From CAYLNK01 sp964384675 (GTDB lineage: Bacteria > Acidobacteriota > Thermoanaerobaculia > UBA5066), in contig CAYLNK010000058.1 of NCBI GenBank assembly GCA_964384675.1, forward strand, positions 1 through 25,753: DNA of 25,753 nucleotides, read 5' to 3'. The notes under the pieces are model-generated. The model did not search any database. It worked only from the letters and a program-made list of their open reading frames with translations, and had not been told where the DNA came from. The stretch's first letter is position 1, and every line of letters starts with the position of its first letter. Both the position numbers and the translations under genes were made by a program. Shown piece by piece: positions 9,801 to 16,627 of this stretch.

Positions 9801-12800
9801 CAGCACCCCCGGAACGCCGTTCATGTCGGCGACGTTCGTGGTACCCGATCCCGGCCCGCGGGTCGAGGAGCTCACCCCCGGCGGCGGCGGGCCCGGCGAC
9901 CCGGTGGTGCTGCGGGGCGGCGGCTTCAAGGCCGACCTCGCCGCCAACGTGGTGACCTTCGGGACCGAGCGGGCCATCGTCACCTCCGCGGAGAACGGCC
10001 AGCTCGGCGTGCTGGTCCCGGCGACGCTCCCGGCCGGGACGGTGGACGTGGTGGTCACCGTGGGCGAGAAGTCCAGCACGCCGGTCGCCTTCACCGTGGC
10101 CGCGCCCCGCCTCGACCTGGGTGGTACCGCCAGCCTCGCCTTCGGCAACGTCGCCGTGGGGGCGACGTCCGACAAGACCGTGACCCTCCGCAACACGGGA
10201 ACGGCACCGATGAAGCTGCTGGCCCTCGCCGCCACCGGCGGTCGCTTCTCGGTCGTCTCCCCCGGCCCGGTCACCATCCCGGTGGGCGGCACCCAGACGG
10301 TGACCGTGCGCTTCGCTCCGCTCGCCAGCGGAGCCCAAAGCGGTTCGCTCATCGTCTCCACCAACGATCCGACCCACCGCTCGGCCAGCGTCTCCCTGAG
10401 CGGAACCGGCGGCGGCTCCGGCCCCGACATCGCCCTCGACGGCGAGAGCCTCGACTTCGGCTCCGGTCCCGTCGGCACCCCGATCACGCTGACCGTCAAC
10501 GTCAGCAACCCCGGCTCGTCGGCGCTGACGGTCACCTCGGTCACCGGCAACCCGTCGGCGTTCGGTCTCTCGTCGCCGTCCGTGCCCTTCACGGTCGCCG
10601 CCGGCGGCCAGCAGGCGCTGACGCTGCGTTTCACCCCTGCGTCCGCCGGTGCCGCGACCGGCAGCATCACGTTGGCCTCCAATGCCGGCTCCCGGCCGTC
10701 GGTGGTCCTCGCGGCGCGGGGAACCGGCACGTCCGCGAGCGGAAGCCCCGAGACGCTGGCCGCCGACGACGGCACCGTGGAGTTCGCCTACATCGCCGAC
10801 GGCTTCACGATCGTCAACCGGCTGACGCCCACGACGTACCCGTCGAAGCTCACGACCATACGCCTCTATCTCACGCCGATCCTGAACCAGCCCAACCCGT
10901 CGGGGCGGACCATCAACCTGGTGGCCTACCTCGATCCGACCGGCGTCGCCGGCAGCCCCCAGAGTCCGCAGCTCGTGCTGAACCAGGCGGTGACCCTCCC
11001 GTCGATCAGCGGCGGGGCCTTCGTCGACTTCCCGATCGCCAACGGGCCCACGGTCACGTCCGGCGACCTCTACGTCGGATATCGCGCACCGACACCCGCC
11101 GCCGGAGTGGGCTTCCCGTACGATCAGAACGGCACTCAGTACCAGAGGAGCTGGTTCTCGACAGACGGCGGCGCCACGTTCCTCGGGCCGCTGGTCTTCG
11201 TGGACCAGCAGACCCAGGCGCAGACCAAGGTCAACATGATGATCCGGGCGGTCGTCACCCCGACAGGCTCGACCGGCTGCAAGTACGCTCTCGGTCCGGG
11301 CGCGGCGTCGCTCGGCTCGGGTGCCGGCACCGGCACCCTCACGGTCACGGCGCCGGCTGGATGCGCCTGGAGCGCGTCCAGCGACCAAGCGTGGCTCGCG
11401 CTCACCACGACCCAGGGCTCGGGCAGCGGGACGATCGGCTACACGTACCAATCCAGCTCCGGTTCGGCGACGCGGACGGCCAAGGTGACGCTCGGCAACC
11501 TCTCGTCGACGCTGACCCAGCAGGGCGGCGAGCCGGTCCGCGACGTCTTCGTCCCGATCGTCCTCTCCACGCCTGGCAAGAGCGGCTCCTTCTTCACCTC
11601 CGAGCTGACCTTGACCAATCGGGGCACCACCAGCGCCGTCGTCGAGCTGGCCTACGGGGCCGCGAGCGGCGGCGGCAGCGGCGTCGGTCTCGACGTCCTC
11701 CCGCCTGGCGGTCAGATCACGGTGCCCGACGCCATCGCGTACCTGCGCTCGGTCGGCGTCCCCATCCCCGACAGCGGCGGCCGGGTGGGCACGCTGCGTG
11801 TCCGCTTCCGCGGACTCTCGTCTCCCAACGCGGGCGCGGCCATCGCCCGCACCGCGACGCCGGTGCCCGAGGGTCGCGCGGGCCTGGCGTACGGAGGCGT
11901 CCCGTCTTCCGCGGGCCTGACCGGTCCGGTTTACCTGGCCGGCCTCCGCCAGAGCGCCGCCGACCGCTCCAACGTCGCGGTCATGAACATGGGCAAGGAC
12001 GGAGACGGCGACGTCCTGCTGCGGCTCACGGTCTACTCCGGCGATCCCGCGAACCCGGTCTCCAAGGTCCTGCCGGACATCGGCCTGCCGCCGGGGGGCT
12101 TCCAGCAGGTCTCGGGGATTCTCCAGTCGAACGGGCTCAGTCTCTCGAACGGCTACGTGCGTGTGGAGCGCGTCGGGGGCACGGCGCCGTACTACGCCTA
12201 CGGCGTCATCAACGACGAGGCCAATTCCGACGGCTCTTTCGTGCAGCCGTTCCTGGAGAGCTCGCTGGTGGGACGGACGGCGCTGACGCTGCCGGTGGCC
12301 GTCGAGGTCGGCGTCTTCTCGAGCGACCTGGTGGTGACCAACTGGTCCTCGGTGAGCAAGACGGTCCGCTTCGAGTACGTGGCCGACGGCTTCACCACCG
12401 GCGACAAGACCGCGCGCTTCAGCGTCACGGCGCGCGCCGGCGAGCAGGTGCTCATCCCGGCGCTCGGTGCCTACCTGCGCGCGCAGGGCGTCGCCGGCGT
12501 GCCGGCCGAGGGGACGGCGCTCGTCGGCGCGGTCTTCGCGACCGTGGACAACGGCGACGTGAGCGGCCTCTTCGTGGGGTCGCGAACGTCGTCGGCCGGG
12601 GGCGGCGGCCGCTACGGCCTCTTCTACGCCGCGGTGCCCAGAGGGCTCGCGGCGACGACGTCGGCCTGGATCTTCGGCCTCAAGCAGGACGGCCTCGACC
12701 GCTCCAACCTCGCCCTGGTCAACACCGGCGAGACCGACGGCTCGACCGACGGCCTGCGGATCGAGATCTTCGACGGCGTCACCGGCCAGCTGGTGAAGGT

Positions 12801-13008
12801 CGTCGACGCCTCGCTCGCCGCTCGCAAGTGGACCCAGCTGACGGCCTTCCTGGCCCAGTACGCGCCGGGCACCACAAACGCCTACGTCCACGTCACCCGC
12901 ACCGCGGGGGCCAACCCGTTCATCGTCTACGGGGTCGTCAACGACGGCGGGCAGCCGGGTCAGCGGTCGGGAGACGGGGCGTTCGTCCCGATGGAGGTGG
13001 TGGAGTAG
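6841..13008 (+). CDS. Giant secreted putative zinc metalloprotease with TIG, Hydin-type and BACON-like domains
   Basis: This 2055-aa protein has a signal peptide (LALGAVSLVLLQASSALA). GGAGGG lies 13 nt before the ATG. Early residues look like Ig-type beta domains. Residues 651-656 read HEFGHH, an HExxH zinc site (His651, Glu652, His655), and IDEGFATFW places Glu695 as a possible third ligand, so it may be a gluzincin-type peptidase. Later segments are a TIG/IPT-like domain (about 1003-1083), two ASPM-SPD2-Hydin-like domains (about 1090-1191 and 1195-1297, with FGNVAVG and FGSGPVG strands), a possible jellyroll (about 1300-1475) and a BACON-like domain (about 1480-1562, with CAWSASSDQAWL). Two copies of a module of about 240 residues end the protein (about 1567-1810 and 1821-2055), each with DRSN(V/L)A(V/L)(M/V)N. 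The substrate is unknown. Confidence 0.8.
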   Translation: MGKSRIAALALGAVSLVLLQASSALADGDFSITANPSTINVRQGEKGSSILSTVALNGFNADIKVDGLGGDETGDYVAVSDAKVPAPGTGGMFVEVNCFNKPVGQYQRTLKATGGGISKSVTLTINVTPSTYTGTFFCPNGYTCSASSVTYSIPATFGTGGTLKVSGSPTQTVGKDLDNKNGLIGVETPVDIKMEAKGIAVSFPGDDGTKSREPYKLELTLTNRNGVRSSPPLPPSQVCEKKFTKEGVKAGATATFEETQTCTWSQLGLYITGSDLPISFAKAQAYLKVTDKNGSTYRNASGTFVDFQMADVPTIYQFIPKVDWVRIMYSTFPLPGTPIKGGAPNTFRFGGEWFLGTKPTAELMVRFFDQDGALLYTSPPQVKTADFDYHSWLVEPVAFTPPDTATRIDVKAVLFGPSSTILAESLVVSYPVSGLLAGNIERKTAKGNFALPDVPVTIYEIKADGSATEVAKTQAKYSEFPAPTATYSFKGLSSSKKYQIRAKLQDAPEESSSKVMVCDHGNGNTAFELRWKPFTPGTDGTHDLNVDPSTELESVYVGTRSLPVSKGVAAAEIYWRTWLMVHKMYPELVGAQLSLPTLPLEIYLDAVKGTDGKFPDAHYCVNDAGDCPTPGAIVLNSEDSKPGVNASTLWHEFGHHAIRELYRGEIPRPDGAVGGQLNRNHNGYANNFSSASIDEGFATFWAAAASLLYERDALGPFAALGIFRWSDPNTKPIALEDNYLVDEIRKQPNTPAGAKFPAVGEEEAIAGVLWDLIDAPFSGVVEKETPRGSLREFTDAITLPLDTVVKFFAETKPSTILDIYQQLKTKFPSLAAGDAPTKLDQLFLLHGIFHDNGDSIWQPTEEIGRAANDTPWTGWIYNETGDLVEYTALARPTRRNLPQLPDAYLDVTLKSESGAEVPDGAIAQVDLVFQGVEGLNRTEMVPVASGKVYFQMPPQHYQVEAKISIPGSSEPPVVVANDAFWSKVGISSTPGTPFMSATFVVPDPGPRVEELTPGGGGPGDPVVLRGGGFKADLAANVVTFGTERAIVTSAENGQLGVLVPATLPAGTVDVVVTVGEKSSTPVAFTVAAPRLDLGGTASLAFGNVAVGATSDKTVTLRNTGTAPMKLLALAATGGRFSVVSPGPVTIPVGGTQTVTVRFAPLASGAQSGSLIVSTNDPTHRSASVSLSGTGGGSGPDIALDGESLDFGSGPVGTPITLTVNVSNPGSSALTVTSVTGNPSAFGLSSPSVPFTVAAGGQQALTLRFTPASAGAATGSITLASNAGSRPSVVLAARGTGTSASGSPETLAADDGTVEFAYIADGFTIVNRLTPTTYPSKLTTIRLYLTPILNQPNPSGRTINLVAYLDPTGVAGSPQSPQLVLNQAVTLPSISGGAFVDFPIANGPTVTSGDLYVGYRAPTPAAGVGFPYDQNGTQYQRSWFSTDGGATFLGPLVFVDQQTQAQTKVNMMIRAVVTPTGSTGCKYALGPGAASLGSGAGTGTLTVTAPAGCAWSASSDQAWLALTTTQGSGSGTIGYTYQSSSGSATRTAKVTLGNLSSTLTQQGGEPVRDVFVPIVLSTPGKSGSFFTSELTLTNRGTTSAVVELAYGAASGGGSGVGLDVLPPGGQITVPDAIAYLRSVGVPIPDSGGRVGTLRVRFRGLSSPNAGAAIARTATPVPEGRAGLAYGGVPSSAGLTGPVYLAGLRQSAADRSNVAVMNMGKDGDGDVLLRLTVYSGDPANPVSKVLPDIGLPPGGFQQVSGILQSNGLSLSNGYVRVERVGGTAPYYAYGVINDEANSDGSFVQPFLESSLVGRTALTLPVAVEVGVFSSDLVVTNWSSVSKTVRFEYVADGFTTGDKTARFSVTARAGEQVLIPALGAYLRAQGVAGVPAEGTALVGAVFATVDNGDVSGLFVGSRTSSAGGGGRYGLFYAAVPRGLAATTSAWIFGLKQDGLDRSNLALVNTGETDGSTDGLRIEIFDGVTGQLVKVVDASLAARKWTQLTAFLAQYAPGTTNAYVHVTRTAGANPFIVYGVVNDGGQPGQRSGDGAFVPMEVVE

Positions 13009-13040
13009 CGGTCCTCGGTCGGTCGTCCGAAAGAGGACCG
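13009..13040 (+). terminator. Possible stem-loop terminator after the metalloprotease gene
   Basis: Directly after the stop codon, CGGTCCTC (13009-13016) and GAGGACCG (13033-13040) form a perfect 8-bp inverted repeat with a 16-nt loop. There is no U-tract after it, so intrinsic termination is uncertain; it could instead protect the 3' end of the mRNA. Confidence 0.35.
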
Positions 13041-13383
13041 GCGGCCACCGTGTAATCGACGCGCCGTGACGAGCGCCAGGGAGAATGCCGGGGCGCTTGG
13101 GAGCGGCGGGCGTGGGGCGCCGCCTTCGACGCGCTCGATGCGCGCCGGGATGGCGCGAGCGCAGCGCCTCTGCTGTCCCCCCATTCGCCACGGGTCGTGG
13201 CGTTCGCCGTTGCCGGCCTCACGCATGGTTCCGGGAACCGGGCGTTCGAAGGGGGGCCGCTGGGTAGAACTACCCATTCGGCCCGGGGCCGGGAAATGGG
13301 TGATCCGCCCGAGGTCTTCGCGGGCACGGCGCCCCCATCTTTCGAATCGCCGGCCGAAGGTCGCGCAGAAGGACGGTTCGAAG
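13041..13383. other. Gene-free stretch with three short palindromes
   Basis: No convincing gene was seen between the metalloprotease and the next membrane protein. The downstream frame is open to 13066, but the upstream residues are rich in Arg, Pro and Gly without any recognisable motif, and a good ribosome site lies only at 13384. Three inverted repeats are present: CGCCAC/GTGGCG (13186-13191 and 13197-13202), GGTTCC/GGAACC (13227-13232 and 13234-13239) and TGGGTA/TACCCA (13261-13266 and 13271-13276). They could be operator sites or mRNA hairpins. No clear -35/-10 pair was identified. Confidence 0.4.
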
Positions 13384-14169
13384 ATGAGAGACACCACCAC
13401 CTACGGGGTCCACGGACTGATCGAGGAAGGCGAAGCTCTCCGGACGCTGGGCGCGCGGCCCGCGCCGGCCCCTCTCCCCGGTTCCGAGCGGGGCACACGC
13501 GTGTTCCATTCCGCCATGGCGGTCGCGTTCCTCCTGACCGCGTTCGCCGGCTTCGCGCCGACGTACTTCCTGAGAGCGGCTTCGCAGACGAACCGGGAGC
13601 CGCTCAGCCCTCTCCTTCACGTCCACGGTCTGGCGTTCACGTCGTGGCTGGTCCTGCTCGTCGTCCAGACCTCGCTCGTCGCACGGCACCGCGTCGCCTG
13701 GCACCGGCGCCTCGGGTACTTCGGGGCGGGCCTCGTCACGGTGATGGTCCCGCTCGGCGTGATGGTGTCGATCGCCGGCGCCCGCCACGGATTCGCCACG
13801 AAGGGGCCGGAGGCGCTTCCGTTCCTGATCTTCCCGCTGGGCCAGATCCTCCTCTTCGCCGCCTTCATCGGCACGGCTCTGTGGAAGCGGAGGACGCCGG
13901 AAGTCCATCGGCGCTTCATCCTCCTCTCGTCGGCGGTCCTGGTCACGCCGGCGATCAGCCGCCTCCCGTTCGGCGGGAACCCGGTCGTCTCGCTCCTCCT
14001 GACCGCCCTTTTCGTGGTCGCCGCGATGCTCCACGACTGGAAGACGCGCCGCCGCGTCTCCCCGATCTACGCGTGGGGCGTCTTCGTCATCCTGGCGTCC
14101 GGACCGGTACGCTTCGCCCTGGGACACACCGGAGCCTGGCAGTCCTTCGCGCGCTGGCTCGTCAGCTGA
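13384..14169 (+). CDS. Conserved-type multi-pass membrane protein of unknown function
   Basis: The start is the ATG at 13384, preceded by AGAAGGA at 13367-13373 with 10 nt spacing. The 261-aa product has about seven hydrophobic segments after a soluble N-terminus of about 35 residues. The first is MAVAFLLTAFAGFAP and later ones include FTSWLVLLVVQTSLV, LVTVMVPLGVMVSIAG, LPFLIFPLGQILLFAAFIG and VVSLLLTALFVVAAML. Conserved-looking histidines lie near membrane edges: LHVHG, RHRVAWHRRLGYFG and EVHRRFIL. This pattern resembles uncharacterised bacterial membrane families, some of which might bind haem or metal through such histidines, but that is a guess. The gene is convergent with the next membrane protein gene, with only 25 bp between their stops. 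Confidence 0.7.
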   Translation: MRDTTTYGVHGLIEEGEALRTLGARPAPAPLPGSERGTRVFHSAMAVAFLLTAFAGFAPTYFLRAASQTNREPLSPLLHVHGLAFTSWLVLLVVQTSLVARHRVAWHRRLGYFGAGLVTVMVPLGVMVSIAGARHGFATKGPEALPFLIFPLGQILLFAAFIGTALWKRRTPEVHRRFILLSSAVLVTPAISRLPFGGNPVVSLLLTALFVVAAMLHDWKTRRRVSPIYAWGVFVILASGPVRFALGHTGAWQSFARWLVS

Positions 14170-14194
14170 CGGAAGACGCGACGCCGGGCCCGAC

Positions 14195-14752
14195 TCAGCG
14201 CGGCCAGCGCCAGGCGAAGATGGCTCCGGTGATCAGGCCGAAGAAGATGCCGTCGAGGAACGACGCGACGATGGTGCGCTTGTAGGAACCGAACCAGACC
14301 GCGTTGGGGATGAAGGAGAAGGAGTAGGAGAGGATGCCGGCGGTCGCGGCGACCTGGAAGACCTTGGCGAAGGGTGCCGGGCCAGGGAGGGCGACGCGAG
14401 TGAGGTAGCCGATGAGCGTACTGACGACGAGGTAGACGACGAAGGTGGCGACCATCTTGTCCCCCATCGTCAACGGCGTCCGCCAGACGCTGAGGTGGCC
14501 GACCGGGCCTTCCTTCAAGGCCTTCTGCGTCTTCTCGGAGCTCATGGTCTCGCGGTCGCGAAAATCGGGGAAGACGTAGTTGCCGGGCTCGATGCCGCTC
14601 CTGCGGACGTGGTCCATGAAGGCGTCCTCGTCCGGAAGGGCGATGAAGTCCCGCTTGTGATGGGGCAGAGCCATCCAGACGATGGCGGAAGCGATCCAGA
14701 CGACGGCCGCGGACAGGAGGATCGGGAGCCAGAGGGGGATCAGGAGGTCCAT
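14195..14752 (-). CDS. Small conserved-type membrane protein of unknown function
   Basis: The 185-aa product begins at an ATG preceded by AAAGGAA with good spacing. It has an N-terminal membrane segment (LWLPILLSAAVVWIASAIVWMAL), then a soluble stretch of about 70 residues containing KRDFIALPDEDAF and PGNYVFPDF. Three further hydrophobic segments follow (VATFVVYLVVSTLIGYL, AATAGILSYSFSFIP and FLDGIFFGLITGAIFAW). The layout, with an LPDE-type segment shortly after the first helix, is that of a widespread uncharacterised bacterial membrane family. No catalytic residues can be named. It faces the preceding membrane protein gene tail to tail and is separated by 57 bp from the end of the TOPRIM gene, so it may be the last gene of that minus-strand run. 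Confidence 0.7.
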   Translation of the reverse strand: MDLLIPLWLPILLSAAVVWIASAIVWMALPHHKRDFIALPDEDAFMDHVRRSGIEPGNYVFPDFRDRETMSSEKTQKALKEGPVGHLSVWRTPLTMGDKMVATFVVYLVVSTLIGYLTRVALPGPAPFAKVFQVAATAGILSYSFSFIPNAVWFGSYKRTIVASFLDGIFFGLITGAIFAWRWPR

Positions 14753-14809
14753 TTGATTCCTTTCGACGTCGGAGTCACTCGTCCACGCCGACGATCGTCC
14801 GCGTGCGCT

Positions 14810-15427
14810 TCATTCGGGTAGCCGTCCTTCGGTCTGAAAGTGATTTTCACTGGGGGAGGCCGCCTCGAGCATCCTGGCCGCCAGCTGGGCGAGCGGGTGT
14901 GGCAAACGGGCAGGATCCAGCGCCTCGACGAGACGGCGCGCGGAGCGGATCTTCCGGGTCGCTCGTGTCCCGAGAAAGCGGCGGAGCTGGTTGGCCACCG
15001 GTTCGCGGCGGTGCTCGGGCATGGCCTGGAAGCGGCGGAACGAGTGGAGCTCGGATTGAGCGTCGATCACGCGCTCGACGGCCTCGGCCCCCAGAGCCCG
15101 GATCAGCTCGTCCTCGAGATCGGCGACGCACGCAAAGAAGCCGGAGGATTCGAGGGACTCCCGGGCGCCGATCGGAACGGCCGCGTCGGCGAGCGCACGG
15201 CGGACGTGCCGCTCCTCGGCGACGTCGTACATACCGCAGTAGCCCGCGCCCGGGTGTGCGCTCACGAAGTCCGCGAGCACCCGTTGGAAATTGGTCACGC
15301 CGGCAGCCGACGAGATCTGGATGTCGTGCGCGTCGAGGTCGCAGCCGATGAGGTCAGCAAGCGCGCGAACGGCGGCCGCGTCGCTGTCGCCCTCGACGAG
15401 CACGAGGGTCGGGGCGGTTGCTGCCAT
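14810..15427 (-). CDS. Stand-alone TOPRIM (OLD-like) nuclease-type protein
   Basis: The frame is open further upstream, but MAATAPTLVLVEGDSD at 15427 is a clear domain start, giving 205 aa. LVLVEGDSDAAAV (Glu12, Asp14/16) is the first TOPRIM motif, and GMYDVAEERHVRRAL (Asp68, Glu71/72) is likely the second acidic motif. It is followed by CVADLEDELIRALG (about 100-113), FRRFQ and RRFLGTRATRKIRSARRLVEAL. This order matches stand-alone proteins, common in actinobacteria, that are labelled ATP-dependent endonuclease or TOPRIM. No ATPase domain is present, so it is not a full OLD nuclease. The role is probably metal-dependent DNA or RNA cleavage in repair or defence. It lies 31 nt after the VOC fusion gene on the same strand, probably co-transcribed. 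Confidence 0.75.
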   Translation of the reverse strand: MAATAPTLVLVEGDSDAAAVRALADLIGCDLDAHDIQISSAAGVTNFQRVLADFVSAHPGAGYCGMYDVAEERHVRRALADAAVPIGARESLESSGFFACVADLEDELIRALGAEAVERVIDAQSELHSFRRFQAMPEHRREPVANQLRRFLGTRATRKIRSARRLVEALDPARLPHPLAQLAARMLEAASPSENHFQTEGRLPE

Positions 15428-15458
15428 TGTCGCGCCTGGCCGTGCCGTTCGCTGGCGG

Positions 15459-16349
15459 CTACCGGGGACGGCCGAAGAACAGCACGTAGCCATCCGCGTC
15501 CTCGAGCTCGAAACCGCGCAGACCGTCATGCGTGTCCTGGAGCGGCCGGGAGAGCTCGACCTGGCGTGAAGCGAGCTCGGCCGCAAGGGCATCGGGATCC
15601 GGAACATGGACGTAGGCGTCCCAGCGAGCCGCGGGCTCGCGTCTGCAGTTCGGCAGCGGATCGACACCGACGTCCTTCAGCAGGATCATCGCGCGCCCCC
15701 TCTGCACGATGCCGAAGAAGGGCTCGTCCTCCGGAGCCTGGAACGTGATCTCGAACCCGAGTCGGTCCCGGTAGAACGAGAGCGCCGAGGACGCGGCGGG
15801 CCGCACCTTCAGGTTCTCGAGAACCGTCCGGTATCGGGGCTCGAGCCACTTCTCGAGCGCGTCCGGATGATGCACGGTGACTCGAAACGTCCGACCGCTC
15901 TCCTCTCCGACGAAGATCCAACCCCGGCATCCGTCCTTCGCGCTCACGAAGGCGACCTGCTCCTTGACCCAGGGAAAGGGCCGCGTCGACCGCGTCCGCG
16001 GCTCGACCACCTTCCAGCCGTTCGATTCGAGGAGGCCGTGCGGCTCGAAGACCAACGCGAAGAGTCCCTCCGATCGGGGGTTCGACCGGGGGAAGTAGAA
16101 GTGGATCCACACCGCTTCGTTCCTGGATCCGTCGATGACACCGCCGAGAGTGATGGACTCTCCCTCCCCGGAGCTGCCGGTTTCCGGCTGGAAGCTGCCC
16201 GCGTGGATGCGGGTCGAGAGGAGCCCCAGGTCATCCGAGAAGGGGACGACCTCGGCGGCTGGCGCTCTTTCCCGAGAGGTGCGGTCGTCCGCCTGCGCCG
16301 GTGACGTCAGGAGTCCGCTCGCGATGACGAGGCTCTGGATCAGCTTCAT
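15459..16349 (-). CDS. Exported protein with C-terminal glyoxalase/bleomycin-resistance (VOC) domain
   Basis: I choose the ATG at 16349 because GGAGA sits five to six bases upstream; an in-frame ATG at 16370 lacks this. The 296-aa product starts with a signal peptide (MKLIQSLVIASGLLTSPAQA). Residues 21 to about 172 form an unrecognised domain with strands such as EAVWIHFYFPRS and LFALVFEPHG. Residues about 174-296 form a VOC domain: SALSFYRDRLGFEITF, then AMILLKDVG, DAYVHVPDPDALAAEL and GFELEDADGYVLFFGRP. VOC proteins are usually cytosolic, so an exported fusion is odd. The first VOC strand is only poorly matched (TVLENLKVRPAAS), which would fit fusion by in-frame deletion between two genes. 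The substrate is unknown. Confidence 0.7.
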   Translation of the reverse strand: MKLIQSLVIASGLLTSPAQADDRTSRERAPAAEVVPFSDDLGLLSTRIHAGSFQPETGSSGEGESITLGGVIDGSRNEAVWIHFYFPRSNPRSEGLFALVFEPHGLLESNGWKVVEPRTRSTRPFPWVKEQVAFVSAKDGCRGWIFVGEESGRTFRVTVHHPDALEKWLEPRYRTVLENLKVRPAASSALSFYRDRLGFEITFQAPEDEPFFGIVQRGRAMILLKDVGVDPLPNCRREPAARWDAYVHVPDPDALAAELASRQVELSRPLQDTHDGLRGFELEDADGYVLFFGRPR

Positions 16350-16409
16350 CGAGTTCTCCGGGCGAGGCATCTGAGGCTCGATCGGGCGGCGTGCTGCGGA
16401 GGGTCTCTC

Positions 16410-16616
16410 CTAGGGCGTGATCTTCCCGTCCACCTGGAGGTCGTCGCCGGCGCCCGCCTTGACGGTGAGGATTCCCATCTGGTCCTTGCGGTCCGTGAAG
16501 ATGAACCGACGGCCGTCGAGGTCGCCGGTAGCCGCGATGAGCAGCGAGGTCGTGCGTGCGCGCATTCCTGATGTTCCCATACCCCGGCCACGACGTGGAC
16601 GGCTGACCCGGCGCAA
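16410..16616 (-). CDS. Possible small protein or gene fragment
   Basis: A 68-codon frame lies between the erythromycin-esterase-like gene and the VOC fusion gene on the same strand. After an Arg-rich start, it reads TSLLIAATGDLDGRRFIF and ILTVKAGAGDDLQVDGKITP. The second half looks like ordinary beta-rich protein sequence, not random GC-rich translation. It lacks a clear ribosome site and I do not recognise a family. It may be a remnant of a longer gene. Confidence 0.25.
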   Translation of the reverse strand: MRRVSRPRRGRGMGTSGMRARTTSLLIAATGDLDGRRFIFTDRKDQMGILTVKAGAGDDLQVDGKITP

Positions 16617-16627
16617 CCCGGTCGCCC

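Noticed and set aside
6883..13191. A continuous 2102-codon open frame antisense to the whole metalloprotease gene
   Set aside because: The sense frame has a signal peptide and many recognisable domains. The antisense product is Arg/Gly/Asp/Val-rich low-complexity sequence with no domains, as expected where high third-position GC removes stop codons from one antisense frame.
13066..13383. N-terminal extension of the membrane protein gene
   Set aside because: There is no ribosome site or protein-like composition, and a good Shine-Dalgarno sequence precedes the ATG at 13384.
14840..15748. 302-codon plus-strand frame opposite the TOPRIM gene
   Set aside because: It is antisense to recognisable TOPRIM and VOC coding sequence and has no motif of its own.
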